Shown here: piece after piece, positions 1 to 9,844 of the stretch
How the letters are laid out: each line of letters opens with the position of its first letter
How positions within the stretch are numbered: position 1 is the stretch's first letter
Position numbers and translations under genes: made by a program
The notes under the pieces: generated by a model
What the model was told of the DNA's origin: nothing
Seen by the model: the letters and a program-made list of their open reading frames with translations, nothing else
The model's database searches: none
Source: a virus
Direction: 5' to 3' (one strand)
Virus record (IMG/VR): IMGVR_UViG_3300046002_002841
Coordinates: 1 to 43,001 of that record
DNA: 43,001 nt

Positions 1-126
1 CAATTATGACTCTAGTCCTGGAGCTGTTAATAAGTATGCTAACTACCAATATGCAGCAGACTCCCATAACTATGGTAATGGTAACTGGGCTGTAACTGAT
101 CCTACTACTTGGGGCACAGCTCTAGG
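1..126. repeat. Terminal direct repeat, left copy (contig overlap)
   Basis: Bases 1-126 are identical to 42874-42999; after that the right copy ends with two bases (CT) that differ from the left copy (TA). The repeat lies inside a protein-coding gene that reads through it in frame on both sides. This is what an assembler leaves at the ends of a circular or circularly permuted genome. A physical terminal repeat of T7 type is less likely, because those usually lie in non-coding DNA beside early genes. Confidence 0.93.
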
Positions 127-3100
127 TAATGGCGCCAAGATGGTAGTAGCTGGCGTTGCTTCTGGAATCAATAGCTTCTATAATACTGGTGTCGCTGTTG
201 GTAACTGGCTAGGTGCAGATCTAAAAGAGAATGATGTGCATACACAGCTTGCTGCCTTAGACAGTGACCTTGGTGCTTACTACCAACAGAACCGCGAGTC
301 TGCTGATATGGCAGGCTTCATCATGACTTCTATCATTCCAGGTATTGGTGGTGTGAAGTTACTTAATGCTGGGCAGAAGGCATTGAAGGGTGCAAGTGCT
401 AGTGGCATGATAGGTAAGAACTTATCCAGAGCTACAGGATTGTTAACTCCAAGTGTTGATGCTTACAGATCCTTAGCTGCCACAGAGATTGCAACTTCCG
501 CTGCCACATTCTCAGCTACTTCTGCAAATACACTTAAAGCAGTAGCAGCAGGGTATGGACAAGCTGCATTAGAAGCTACTGCATTTGAGGTAGCTGTGGC
601 TGCAACTATGTTTAAGTCTCCAGTGTTAGAAGATGCTGATGGCTGGGACATTGCTAAGAATATCATGGTAGGTGCAGGTGTAGGTGGTGTAATTGGTGGA
701 GCTTTCACACATGCTAGTACACTAGGTTCCATTAAGAAGAAAGTACTATCTCTTAATCCAGCTGAAAAACTATTCACCAATACAGCAATCTTAGATGGGC
801 TATCAGAAGCTCAGAAGGTTATTGTACGCCAGTCACATCTAGCTGACATGCCTGCTGCACCTCTTGCTAATGAGATCTTAGATGGTAGCTTCACAGCTGC
901 ACAAGGTCTGATGAAGGATATATCTTCCAGAGATGCTGTCGGTGTAGCTGAGAACTTATCTGGTAAGTTTAACCGTATGAGAATTGATACAGTTAGAACT
1001 GCCCTCAATGAGAACCGCACTAGTCTTGTTAAAATCTCTGGCGGAGATAATGAGTTAGGTAACTATCTTGCAGATTACATTCAGACTATGGATGGTAATC
1101 AAGTCATGGCTAATATGACTCATGTCACTGAGTTTAGTAGAGTCAATGTACTTACTAAAGGTGAGATGGAGATAGCAAGACATGCCAAGGATATGGAGAA
1201 GATGGCAGCTAAGTGGATCAAGAATGGTATGGAAGGTGCAGCACCTACTGCTACTCCTGTGCCATTCAAGACTGGGTATATTAAACTCTCAGGTGATGGT
1301 GCTGGCGCTGTATCATTTGAACCTCCAACATTACTTAGCATAGCTGATACGCTTCCTGATAGGGCAGCTGTGATGAAGCTCGTAGATAAGAATCCTGTTA
1401 AGATGAATGAAGTGTTCGATGTTACTGAGCATCTTGGTAATCATCATGCTGTTGAACTCCGATACTTAGCAGCTGATAAGGCTCCAATAGTAGAAGGCAT
1501 GAAGATTGGTGAGTTCGATATCCCTATGCTTGAGAAAGTAGCATTCGGTGCTGAGGGTAATATTGGTATCAATCTTGTAGGCAGAGATAAGTCAATCATT
1601 CCTATGTCTAGTGCTGATGTTGTAAAGCATCTGCAACTAGCAAAGCAACAAGTCAATGAAACTCTCATGCTTAAGGCAGCCCTTAACAATGGGCTTGATG
1701 ATGCTGGTAATAAGATCTCTAGTGAGATGATTGCTAAGATGTCCAATACTAAGACAGCATTAGTGGAAGGTGAGAGCAATGTACTCTACCCTGAGAAAGA
1801 TCTGTTCGCTAGACAGGCTGAGAAGCGTGACTATGCTAAGTATCTGGACGATAACAATATTTACAACAAGGAACAGAAGCTCCAAGAGTATGGCACTAAT
1901 CCTACCTATGCTAAAGTTATGTATGACACTAAAACACAACTTGCTGATGGTATGGAAGTAGCTGGCATGGCTTACATTAAAGCACAACAGAAAGCATACC
2001 GTCAAGGTATTGATACTGTCGTGGCTAAAACTCTTGGTAGTGAAGAACTATTTACCCAGCTCTGGCATCCAGGGGATGATGTACTGTTGCAAACTAACAG
2101 ATATGGCTCAGGACCTGGACTTGTATCTTTTGCTAATGGTGGTTATCATACACCTGAATCATGGGCTGAAAGTATTGGTAGTGCTACATCTAGAATACAA
2201 GCCCATTTTAAAAACCAATCTACTGAGAAGTTACAGTCAGTGTTATTAAAACTGCGTACCAATCAGGAAGCAGCAATTGAGTTCGAAGTTATTAACAAGG
2301 AGATTATGTCTTCTAGTGAGCACTATGGTCTGAACCCACAAGGTACAGGTATTGAGCCACTGAAGTTACTGGACTATAAAGCTAAGATTGCAGCTGGAGA
2401 GAAAGCAACTGCTCCAATACTGGATGATGGCACCAAGGCATTTATACCTATTAAAACTCCAGAAGCATTTGATGCATGGAGAGTTCGTACTGATATGACT
2501 GGTGATAGAACTAATAGTTACATTGAACTGTTGGCAGCACAAGGTAAGGAGAATGCTAAGGACATTAGAGCCTTGCGTCCTATTCGTCAAGACCCTAAAG
2601 AGTATCCATTCTTTGCTATTGTATCTGATCCAAGTATCAACAACACAATGCACAAGAGTATGATTCATGCTTCTAGTGCTGCTGAGTTAGATGCTATGAT
2701 AGCTAGAGTTCCTAAGGAGTTCTCAGTAACTAAGGGTAATGATATTAAAGCATTCCATAAAGCTGTCGGTGACTTTGATAGGGATCTATCACTGCATGAG
2801 AACTATATTGATAGCTCACTTAAACGTAAGGGTGTTAACAATCCATACTTTGTTCGTACTGATCCACACTTAATCTCTGAGTCTATATTAAAAGATCACT
2901 TAAGATCTGATGATATCTTCACACGTGAACTTGTTAATGCTAAGTACGAGAAAGAGTTTAGTTTCTTACGCCAGCAAGGTGAGCAGTTTACATCTAGTGA
3001 AGCATCTAAGTACACAGGAAGTTTCAGGGATATTGAGAACACTATCAAGAACCCATACACTAACTATGCTAAGACAGCTCTCAACATCTCACAGATCAGT

Positions 3101-5008
3101 GAGCATCCACTGTTAACTGGACTTAACCAAGGTCTAGATATGACGGTAACTAAGGGCTGGAGAGCAATCGAAGGATTGTTTACTGCTGCTAAGACTCCTG
3201 CTGATCTAGCTAATGTGAATGCTGCACTTAAAAGATTTGGTGTACAGTCTGCTTACAATGATGCAGCTGGTGTGTTACTTGCAAATCATACTGCCCCCAG
3301 AGGTGCTCTTAATACCTTTGTAGGTCAAGCTAATAGTATCATCAGTACTCTTGTAACTAGGCTTGATCCACTCAATGCAATTAACAATGCTGTCGGCGCC
3401 AATGTACTCTATGGCACTGAGACCAATAGTTTCCTCAAGGCTATGCGCTCAGGGGAACCAGATAATGTATTGGCTGGTAAGTTATCAGGACTATTGAAGA
3501 CGCCTGCACCATTGGTAGAGAACACTACTCCACAGGGTATTGCTCAGTTAAATGCTGCTGGACAGGTTGGTGATCAAGTTACTACCCAAGGTAAGTTAAT
3601 GATGCAAGCTATCAAGAACTTCATGGATAAAGATGCTGTCAATGCTGCTGGTCAACGATTACACAACTATGTTGATCCTCTAACTAAGGCAGAAGTTAAA
3701 GGCTTCTATGCACAGAATGGTTGGAACACTAGACTGCATGATCAGTTCCGTAGTATGATGGAAGACTTAACTCTTGTAGGTACTGAGAGTGAAGCTGTCT
3801 TGTCTAGTAAGATGAAGTCTGCATTCGCTACTGCTAAGCAATTGGCAGATAAAGGTGAGAAGTTAACAGGCAATAAGTTATCAGAGGAATTTAATAGATT
3901 CATAGCTGCTGATACTATGCGCCAAATGACTGACTTAGGTGTAGCTGCTGGTAAGATCACAGGGCAGGAACAGTTAGGCTATATCAATACTTTCGTTAAC
4001 CGTACTCAAGGTAACATACTAGCATCTCAAAGACCTCTTATGTTCCAAGGTCCTATAGGTCAGGCAGTTGGATTGTTCCAGAGCTTCCAGTTTAATACTA
4101 TGCAACAGATGTTCCGTCATGTAGCTGAAGGCTCTAAGAAAGATGCAGCTATGATGCTAGGGTTACAAGGTACTATGTATGGTATGAATGGCTTGCCAGC
4201 ATTTAACTTTATCAATACTCATGTGGTTGGTACTATGAGTGGTAACCCACAGCACAAGGATATGTATGATGCTACTTATGGTATAGCAGGTAAGAACATT
4301 GGAGATCTGTTACTCTATGGACTTCCAAGTAATTTACTGCAAGCTAACTTGTATACTCGTGGTGATATCAATCCTAGAACTGTTACAGTTATTCCTAATA
4401 ACCCAGCTGATATTCCATTTGTTAGTGCTATCACTAGAACTTACACTAACGCTAAGAGTATGGTTAGTACTATGGCTAATGGTGGAAGTGTCTGGCAAGG
4501 GATGTTACAAGGCATAGAACATAATGGTCTTAGCCGCCCACTTGCAGGGCTTGCACAAGTAGCACAGTCCATTACTCATGAAGGCAATGTATTCTCTACC
4601 ACTAAGAAAGGTAATATTGCAGGTGCTAATGATTTGCTTAGCTGGGCTACAGCTGTAAGACTTGCAGGTGGTAAGCCATTAGATGAAGGTATTGCTAATG
4701 ACTCCACCTTTAGAATTACAGCCTACGCTGCTAAAGATAGACAGAAGATGGATGCATTGAACAAGGCTATCAAGTCTCATGTAATTGCTGGTGGTAATCT
4801 TGATGCTGAGGATATGGGTAAGTTTGCAGAACAGTATGCTGCATTAGGTGGTAAGCAGAAGGAGTTTAATAAATACATTATGCTCCAGATTAAGACTGCC
4901 AATACAGCTAAGGCAAATGCTATTACTAACAGCTTGACTAATCCGTATGCTAGAAAGATGCAGCAGATTATGGGAGGTGAGCAGTTCGATGATGGTAATG
5001 ATATGTAA
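1..5008 (+). CDS. Giant presumed internal virion / ejection protein (3' part; gene starts at 42830)
   Basis: The reading frame is open from base 2 and ends with TAA at 5006-5008. Joining it to 42830-42873 across the circular overlap gives one protein of 1683 residues; the first ATG inside this piece (140) is residue 62 and is not the real start. It is the last gene of the plus-strand structural block, after a 559-residue helical protein, a position where podoviruses keep ejection proteins such as T7 gp16. A glycine-rich hydrophobic stretch (about residues 235-250, VGAGVGGVIGGAF) could enter a membrane. A C-terminal stretch near residue 1363 (FQGPIGQ, then FQSFQFNTMQQMFRH) resembles the C-terminal part of other large internal virion proteins as I remember them. 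No lysozyme or transglycosylase motif was recognised. The function is inferred from size, composition and position. Confidence 0.8.
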   Translation, partial: NYDSSPGAVNKYANYQYAADSHNYGNGNWAVTDPTTWGTALGNGAKMVVAGVASGINSFYNTGVAVGNWLGADLKENDVHTQLAALDSDLGAYYQQNRESADMAGFIMTSIIPGIGGVKLLNAGQKALKGASASGMIGKNLSRATGLLTPSVDAYRSLAATEIATSAATFSATSANTLKAVAAGYGQAALEATAFEVAVAATMFKSPVLEDADGWDIAKNIMVGAGVGGVIGGAFTHASTLGSIKKKVLSLNPAEKLFTNTAILDGLSEAQKVIVRQSHLADMPAAPLANEILDGSFTAAQGLMKDISSRDAVGVAENLSGKFNRMRIDTVRTALNENRTSLVKISGGDNELGNYLADYIQTMDGNQVMANMTHVTEFSRVNVLTKGEMEIARHAKDMEKMAAKWIKNGMEGAAPTATPVPFKTGYIKLSGDGAGAVSFEPPTLLSIADTLPDRAAVMKLVDKNPVKMNEVFDVTEHLGNHHAVELRYLAADKAPIVEGMKIGEFDIPMLEKVAFGAEGNIGINLVGRDKSIIPMSSADVVKHLQLAKQQVNETLMLKAALNNGLDDAGNKISSEMIAKMSNTKTALVEGESNVLYPEKDLFARQAEKRDYAKYLDDNNIYNKEQKLQEYGTNPTYAKVMYDTKTQLADGMEVAGMAYIKAQQKAYRQGIDTVVAKTLGSEELFTQLWHPGDDVLLQTNRYGSGPGLVSFANGGYHTPESWAESIGSATSRIQAHFKNQSTEKLQSVLLKLRTNQEAAIEFEVINKEIMSSSEHYGLNPQGTGIEPLKLLDYKAKIAAGEKATAPILDDGTKAFIPIKTPEAFDAWRVRTDMTGDRTNSYIELLAAQGKENAKDIRALRPIRQDPKEYPFFAIVSDPSINNTMHKSMIHASSAAELDAMIARVPKEFSVTKGNDIKAFHKAVGDFDRDLSLHENYIDSSLKRKGVNNPYFVRTDPHLISESILKDHLRSDDIFTRELVNAKYEKEFSFLRQQGEQFTSSEASKYTGSFRDIENTIKNPYTNYAKTALNISQISEHPLLTGLNQGLDMTVTKGWRAIEGLFTAAKTPADLANVNAALKRFGVQSAYNDAAGVLLANHTAPRGALNTFVGQANSIISTLVTRLDPLNAINNAVGANVLYGTETNSFLKAMRSGEPDNVLAGKLSGLLKTPAPLVENTTPQGIAQLNAAGQVGDQVTTQGKLMMQAIKNFMDKDAVNAAGQRLHNYVDPLTKAEVKGFYAQNGWNTRLHDQFRSMMEDLTLVGTESEAVLSSKMKSAFATAKQLADKGEKLTGNKLSEEFNRFIAADTMRQMTDLGVAAGKITGQEQLGYINTFVNRTQGNILASQRPLMFQGPIGQAVGLFQSFQFNTMQQMFRHVAEGSKKDAAMMLGLQGTMYGMNGLPAFNFINTHVVGTMSGNPQHKDMYDATYGIAGKNIGDLLLYGLPSNLLQANLYTRGDINPRTVTVIPNNPADIPFVSAITRTYTNAKSMVSTMANGGSVWQGMLQGIEHNGLSRPLAGLAQVAQSITHEGNVFSTTKKGNIAGANDLLSWATAVRLAGGKPLDEGIANDSTFRITAYAAKDRQKMDALNKAIKSHVIAGGNLDAEDMGKFAEQYAALGGKQKEFNKYIMLQIKTANTAKANAITNSLTNPYARKMQQIMGGEQFDDGNDM

Positions 5009-5031
5009 TGCACTAGTGCAGTAGATAAAAT

Positions 5032-5067
5032 AAAACCCACTAACCTTAATTGGCTGGTGGGTTTTTT
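5032..5067. terminator. Bidirectional Rho-independent terminator between convergent blocks
   Basis: AAAACCCAC (5032-5040) pairs with GTGGGTTTT (5057-5065). The stem continues inward through a wobble, an A-T pair, one mismatch and CC/GG around a six-base loop. A run of six T follows on the plus strand (5062-5067), and the minus strand reads out into TTTTATTTTATC. It lies between the stop of the giant structural gene (5008) and the stop of the last minus-strand gene (5073), so it can end transcription from both sides. Confidence 0.9.
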
Positions 5068-5072
5068 CTTTA

Positions 5073-5402
5073 TTAGGAGAGCAGGATAATATTCTGCACA
5101 CCTTCAGGTTCTCGCAACAACACTAACTTATCTTTCAATACCTTACACAATTGTATGCGAGACTCAAGAGTGTAATCACCATCCAACATAACTTCACAGT
5201 AAGCTGCAATCTGTGCGAGTTTAATATCAATTTCTTCAGGAGGATAACCTGCTACAATTGCCTGAATCTTTGGATGGTTCTGAGTAGCAAGTTCTTTGTT
5301 AAGATCAATGTACTCTTGAGGGAAGATCTCCAGTATAAACTTACCGTTGTTCTGGTACTGGAAATTATCCTTCTTTGTTTTCTGTTCATCATAACTCATC
5401 AT
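5073..5402 (-). CDS. Hypothetical protein, 109 aa, last gene of minus-strand block
   Basis: I do not recognise this protein. It has two adjacent ATG codons (5402 and 5399) behind an AAAGGAATT ribosome site; either could be the start, and the second gives 108 residues. It is soluble, acidic and probably helical, with no membrane segment or known motif. It overlaps the upstream zinc-ribbon gene by a few bases, so the two are likely translated together. It is the end of the early operon, directly before the bidirectional terminator. Confidence 0.75.
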   Translation of the reverse strand: MMSYDEQKTKKDNFQYQNNGKFILEIFPQEYIDLNKELATQNHPKIQAIVAGYPPEEIDIKLAQIAAYCEVMLDGDYTLESRIQLCKVLKDKLVLLREPEGVQNIILLS

Positions 5403-5659
5403 AATTCCTTTATGTTATATGATAATGGTGACAGCCAAGTACTTTGCACACTGCTTACCTTAGCTAGACTTGCACGTACCTTGCGCTTAATTAGTTGCTG
5501 GTGTTTCTTTTCCTTAGCAACTTCAGCCGCACACATATTGCAATGGCTTGGATCACCTTTACTATTAGGAGCTTGCACAGGGAAGTAAGCTGCTGGCTTT
5601 TCTAAGGCACATACCTTGCAAGTGTACATAGTGCTCATGGCTACTTTAGATCTTGTCAT
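5399..5659 (-). CDS. Small zinc-ribbon protein, 86 aa
   Basis: Two CxxC pairs are visible (YTCKVC near residues 13-16 and HCNMC near residues 40-43), separated by about 25 residues, which is the pattern of a small treble-clef or zinc-ribbon fold. A lysine-rich helical tail follows (KEKKHQQLIKRKVR), suiting a nucleic-acid-binding role. Two in-frame starts are possible: 5659 (86 aa) or an internal ATG at 5638 (MSTMYTCK). Neither has a strong ribosome site. It sits between the DEDDh exonuclease and the terminal gene of the block and overlaps the latter at an ATGATG. HNH endonucleases of phages often have such CxxC pairs, but no HNH histidines are present here. Confidence 0.7.
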   Translation of the reverse strand: MTRSKVAMSTMYTCKVCALEKPAAYFPVQAPNSKGDPSHCNMCAAEVAKEKKHQQLIKRKVRASLAKVSSVQSTWLSPLSYNIKEL

Positions 5660-5664
5660 GGCTA

Positions 5665-6267
5665 TTAGCAGTCAAAAGATTGTTGGACTATTGGAGCATT
5701 GACCGCACAGTACAATACTTTGTGTAGCTTTCTAGCTTGGTGAAGTGCATCAGCTAGTGCATTGTGTGGAGTTGCATTAGGCTCAGTAGTTACTTGAGGG
5801 AACATACTGAAAGCAGTACGGCAATCACGTAACTGTCGGAATGTCCAAGGATGTTTAATGTGGTAACTATCCATAGCATTCTCAACGATTGGGAAATCAA
5901 AATCAGTTCCCTTACACCACAGAAGTTTATCACCTTCGATACTAGCAACCCACAGACCGAAATCAATTAGTACATCTTCCAGTCTTGCAGTACCAGAGAA
6001 TGCTTCATCTCTTACTTCCGCTGGCTGTGTATCCCACCAAGCCATTGTAGATGGAGACACAGTTCTATTTAACTGAGAGGTCTCAGATGCAATAGCATAG
6101 AACTGGTGTCCATTATTATACACATCTGACAGTGCGCTTGGTAAGTGCATAGGTGCAAACAACTTAAATGTTACAGCACCAATACTAAGTATGCGACTAG
6201 TGACTGCTGTATCTGTAGTTTCAATGTCCACCATAATGTGGGTTACATCTCGTATATCGTTGCTCAT
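5665..6267 (-). CDS. DEDDh 3'-5' exonuclease, Rv2179c-like type
   Basis: This 200-residue protein has the DnaQ-fold acidic residues in order: D14 and E16 in VDIETT, D124 in GTDFDFPIVE, then H168 and D173 in PHNALADALHQA, giving the DEDDh subclass. The middle sequence MAWWDTQP and the spacing match the Rv2179c-like exonuclease family (PF16473) that is common in phages as a separate gene. It would trim 3' ends of DNA or RNA with two metal ions. It overlaps the upstream ATPase gene by four bases (ATGA), so the two are translationally coupled. The polymerase has its own proofreading domain, so this enzyme is more likely to act in recombination, end processing or nucleotide recycling than in proofreading. 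Confidence 0.88.
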   Translation of the reverse strand: MSNDIRDVTHIMVDIETTDTAVTSRILSIGAVTFKLFAPMHLPSALSDVYNNGHQFYAIASETSQLNRTVSPSTMAWWDTQPAEVRDEAFSGTARLEDVLIDFGLWVASIEGDKLLWCKGTDFDFPIVENAMDSYHIKHPWTFRQLRDCRTAFSMFPQVTTEPNATPHNALADALHQARKLHKVLYCAVNAPIVQQSFDC

Positions 6268-7526
6268 GTTTTCATCCCTCTTTCTTCATCGGTTAAGTAA
6301 TCGTAGTTGAGCATGTCATTACTAACTTCTTCAACTAGTGCTCGTCTAGCTAAGAAGCCTCCATTTACTGTTATGATTCTATTGGCAGTTACTAAGTTCC
6401 TGAGTATGTCCCCAAGTTCATTTATCTTTTCTAAGTCCTTATGCACATGCACCCACAAGTCTGATACCTTCATTGGATCATAAGCAGTGTTGAGTACCTG
6501 CATTACCTTATGGGTTATATCACTGTTCTTACTCTTACCAAACTCACCCATAGCTGCTGGCATAAACTTCTCAGTGTGAGTAAGTATAGTGTTAGCTTCC
6601 ACAACATGCCTAGCTTCTATAGTGCAGGCATAGTCACAAGCACTAGTGATAAGACTTAACTTAACTAGATGGGAGAAGCGACGCTGGGAATAAGACTCAA
6701 AGCGTACATCTTCTAATCCTTTATCGGTTTGGTATATCTTATCCAGCAATGCTTCAGCATCTCTAGATAACTTGGCAGTGCCTACACTTGATACCTTCAA
6801 TCGTTGCAAACTCCCAATAAGAGTATTGGTTGCTTCGATGCTTGGCTTCTTAGGGAAGGTAATCTTTCTACCACTAGGATCACCATGTATAAGAAGCAAC
6901 CGAGAGAAGAAGCCTTGCCCTAGTATTTCTGGAGGGAATGCACGTATAAAGTTAGTAGGTGTATTGCCCCCTAAGATACTAATCGTGGGATCTTTAATAC
7001 TAACTGATTTGCCAGTCTTAATCCTGTTGGTATATACTCCATTGTAATCCCAGAGAGAGCCAAGCATACTAATAAACTCTACATTGCCTGTGCCAATAAA
7101 GTCATTGAACTCATCACACGCAATATACATTTCATTAACACCACCAGCATCATCACCCCATAAGTTTCTATCTAACAGATCAGTTTCTATCTGCTTGTTA
7201 TCGCCAGTGTATAAGTCCTCACCAGCAAGATCTAATAGAAACTTTTCTTTACTACTGCGGTCGGCACTGACAGACTTATAGCCAGCACCAGTGATGATAG
7301 ACTTAGCTATCTTAATTGCTGTACTCTTTCTAGCACCAGGTGCACCTATAAGCATTACATATAAGTTGGGCTGTAAGTTAAAGTGCCCATGCTCTATGCT
7401 ATAAGTACGTCCTAGGAAAGTACCAACCATACTAAGGCAGCACCATCTATGATAGATTGTAGGGCACTCAGTCTCTCCTACGTAGGAAAGATATTGTTGG
7501 AGAAAGTTATCTGGGTTAGGTATCAT
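6264..7526 (-). CDS. Replicative helicase-type ATPase (DUF3987-like)
   Basis: This is a 420-residue ATPase. Walker A is GAPGARKST (residues 61-69) and Walker B ends in ACDEF (D138, E139). The N-terminal part contains YHRWCCLSMVG before the Walker A, an arrangement I associate with the DUF3987/YfjI-like group of phage and plasmid replication helicases. In such phages it takes the place of a DnaB-type helicase next to a family A polymerase. A winged-helix-like C-terminus is plausible (residues about 340-400). The start at 7526 has no clear Shine-Dalgarno sequence; a nine-base sequence ACAGAATAG (minus strand) occurs twice just upstream, the first copy containing the polymerase stop codon. The precise role (helicase, or primase-helicase partner) is inferred. 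Confidence 0.75.
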   Translation of the reverse strand: MIPNPDNFLQQYLSYVGETECPTIYHRWCCLSMVGTFLGRTYSIEHGHFNLQPNLYVMLIGAPGARKSTAIKIAKSIITGAGYKSVSADRSSKEKFLLDLAGEDLYTGDNKQIETDLLDRNLWGDDAGGVNEMYIACDEFNDFIGTGNVEFISMLGSLWDYNGVYTNRIKTGKSVSIKDPTISILGGNTPTNFIRAFPPEILGQGFFSRLLLIHGDPSGRKITFPKKPSIEATNTLIGSLQRLKVSSVGTAKLSRDAEALLDKIYQTDKGLEDVRFESYSQRRFSHLVKLSLITSACDYACTIEARHVVEANTILTHTEKFMPAAMGEFGKSKNSDITHKVMQVLNTAYDPMKVSDLWVHVHKDLEKINELGDILRNLVTANRIITVNGGFLARRALVEEVSNDMLNYDYLTDEERGMKT

Positions 7527-7546
7527 AGGAATACTATTCTGTTAGG

Positions 7547-9844
7547 CTATTCTGTGAGACTCCAGCGGAGTGCTCCTAAATGCTTCTTACCATCTTTAAC
7601 ATCTGCTGGTACAGTATAAGTTCTCACTACACCATCAGCACCTTTAACTGTTACAGGTAACTCCATACGTTCACGTACCATCTCACACAAGTACTCATGA
7701 CCAACACGGAACTGAAATAGTATTGAGTCATGGATCTGTGCTATAAGTTTGAAGTTATCCATGTACTGTGGGTTAAGAGCTATCTCATAGAACACACGCA
7801 TGAATGCACGATTAAGTCTGATAGCATTCTCACTCTGCGACCTGTGTGCTACATACATATTCTTATCCATCTTACTCTTGACTGGATCACCGAAGCAGTA
7901 TCTAGTCCAGCCCTGTCCACCAGTTAGTAATCTTGTAGTCATGACACTTGCAACTACAGCTGGGTAGTAAGTAGCAGACAGTGATGGGTAAGTCTTATGG
8001 AACTGTTCAAGAAGATACTTAGCTACATCTAGTAAGCCCCATTGCTGTGGAAGTTTCAATGCAGCTTTAGCTTTCCAAATAGCAGCTTCACCCATTGTAT
8101 CTACTAACACTGCTGGACCCATTAGATAGTTAGCACCATGATTAACTCTCTTAGCTAGATCACGTAATGTCTTATTAACTTCGTCATATGGAGTAGCGAA
8201 GAAGGCACTAGCATTTACTTTGTGGAAGTCAAGAGGGCTATTAACTGCGGCAATAAGGGCGGAGTCCCCTGACAGGTAAGCAGTATCCCATGTTTCTGCC
8301 TTACTACTGTCGCATTCACAAAGCCTAAATCCAGTATCGGCAACAATAGTTTGTTTAACCTCTTTGCCCCTAGGTATATTTTGTATTTGTAATCCGCACC
8401 AAAAGGCAGACTCTCTACTCGCAAGTCTACCACTATCTGTTCCGTGTGGGTTGAGCGCATACAGTATCCTTCCATTGAGATCTTTACCAACCACGAGATA
8501 AGTAGAAGATAACTTTCTATCTCCACGCAGATCTAATATCTTATCTGTGATTCTTTTGTTTAGTGGATGTAGTGCGCCAATCTTTTTAAGAGATTTTTCA
8601 TCACTACTTGTAATGTGTGCAGCACCTAGTATCTTTCTTAGTGCCGCATTCTGTGGAGCTGAGTTAACATTGTATAGCTGAGGATAAGTACCAACCATAT
8701 TACTGAGTTGTATATTATCATGGGCAATACGGGAGTTAACTATCAATGCTGCACGCTTTAATCTTGTGGTGTCCTGTTTGATACCTGTAAGCTCACACAT
8801 ATGAGCAGGGAAATTAACAGGGAATTCCATAAGGTAGTTATCTTTCGCCCACTGTGGCGCTTGTAATAACCACTCCATTGCAACCAGTAACGTGCCATAC
8901 GTATCAAGTGCATTGTATCTATAGTACTCATACTTATCATTAGTCTTTGCTAGGTCTTTCCAGTACTGTGCTTTCTTCACAAAGAAGGTAGTGAGAAACG
9001 CCAAGTCTTTAGGCAACTCACAGTACCAACTATGGAACATAGTAACTGTATCATACATCCAATTATAGCAGGGAGCAGACCATCTTGCTAAGTACAAGTG
9101 ATCATACTTCCCATTTTGTAATACCTTTGGAGCCTTTAAGTTCCAATTCATTTTCCGCATCAGAGATACTGCATACAAGCTATCCAAAGGCAGTACACAA
9201 GAATGGATATACAGCTTGCCACTAGCAGGATCAACAAGAGCAGCACTGTAACCAATACACTCGATTGCCAAATTCTCTTTGGTTGTTTCGATGTCAACAG
9301 CAATAAGAAAAGCACTAGAATACAAGTTAAAAATAGTATCGAAGTTGGTAGCTGTAAGTACTTCAAAGTTGAATGCAGGTGACTCATGCCATGCCTTTGG
9401 TGTAGCTAGTTTAGATATGAACCGCTGAGTTAGAAACTTCTGATATGGTACTGTTAAGAAGTTCTTAAGCGGGTGCAGTATTACATACTCAATATCATTG
9501 TGCAGGAAATAGGAGCCAGCATAGTTATCTATGTTAGGTTTGAATGTTTCAGCACTCATATGGGTTAATAGCTTACCCAGTATTGTTGATGAGGTAGTAA
9601 TAATACCAGTGCATCCTCGCTGCTTAGCATACAGTTCCAGTTCCGTTAGAGTTACAGGATCATGGAATCTAGTATATACTTTAGCCAGACCTACTAAGCC
9701 TTTAAGATATGGAGCATAGTTCCTATCTTCCTCAGTGCCACAGAATAGGAGAGTCGCTTCAGGGGTTACAGTCTTAGTTGCATCAAGTGCTGGAGCTTTA
9801 GCTTTAAGAGAAGCTACTAACTGCATTGCTCTACTCATCTCCAT
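7547..9844 (-). CDS. Family A DNA polymerase with 3'-5' proofreading domain
   Basis: The 765-residue protein has a poorly known N-terminal 160 residues, then an exonuclease domain (D184 in AVDIETT, D248 in QNGKYDH, D314 in RYNALDT), then the polymerase domain. Polymerase motif A is CDSSKAET (D512, E517), motif B is RDLAKRVNHGANY (R561, K565, Y573) and motif C is QIHDSILFQ (H705, D706). There is no 5'-3' exonuclease domain, as usual for phage replicative enzymes. The residue aligned with E. coli Phe762 appears to be His569, and motif C has HDS instead of HDE. The start follows AGGAG with a seven-base gap and overlaps the stop of a 35-codon gene (TAATG). It is the main replicative polymerase of the phage. 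Confidence 0.96.
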   Translation of the reverse strand: MEMSRAMQLVASLKAKAPALDATKTVTPEATLLFCGTEEDRNYAPYLKGLVGLAKVYTRFHDPVTLTELELYAKQRGCTGIITTSSTILGKLLTHMSAETFKPNIDNYAGSYFLHNDIEYVILHPLKNFLTVPYQKFLTQRFISKLATPKAWHESPAFNFEVLTATNFDTIFNLYSSAFLIAVDIETTKENLAIECIGYSAALVDPASGKLYIHSCVLPLDSLYAVSLMRKMNWNLKAPKVLQNGKYDHLYLARWSAPCYNWMYDTVTMFHSWYCELPKDLAFLTTFFVKKAQYWKDLAKTNDKYEYYRYNALDTYGTLLVAMEWLLQAPQWAKDNYLMEFPVNFPAHMCELTGIKQDTTRLKRAALIVNSRIAHDNIQLSNMVGTYPQLYNVNSAPQNAALRKILGAAHITSSDEKSLKKIGALHPLNKRITDKILDLRGDRKLSSTYLVVGKDLNGRILYALNPHGTDSGRLASRESAFWCGLQIQNIPRGKEVKQTIVADTGFRLCECDSSKAETWDTAYLSGDSALIAAVNSPLDFHKVNASAFFATPYDEVNKTLRDLAKRVNHGANYLMGPAVLVDTMGEAAIWKAKAALKLPQQWGLLDVAKYLLEQFHKTYPSLSATYYPAVVASVMTTRLLTGGQGWTRYCFGDPVKSKMDKNMYVAHRSQSENAIRLNRAFMRVFYEIALNPQYMDNFKLIAQIHDSILFQFRVGHEYLCEMVRERMELPVTVKGADGVVRTYTVPADVKDGKKHLGALRWSLTE

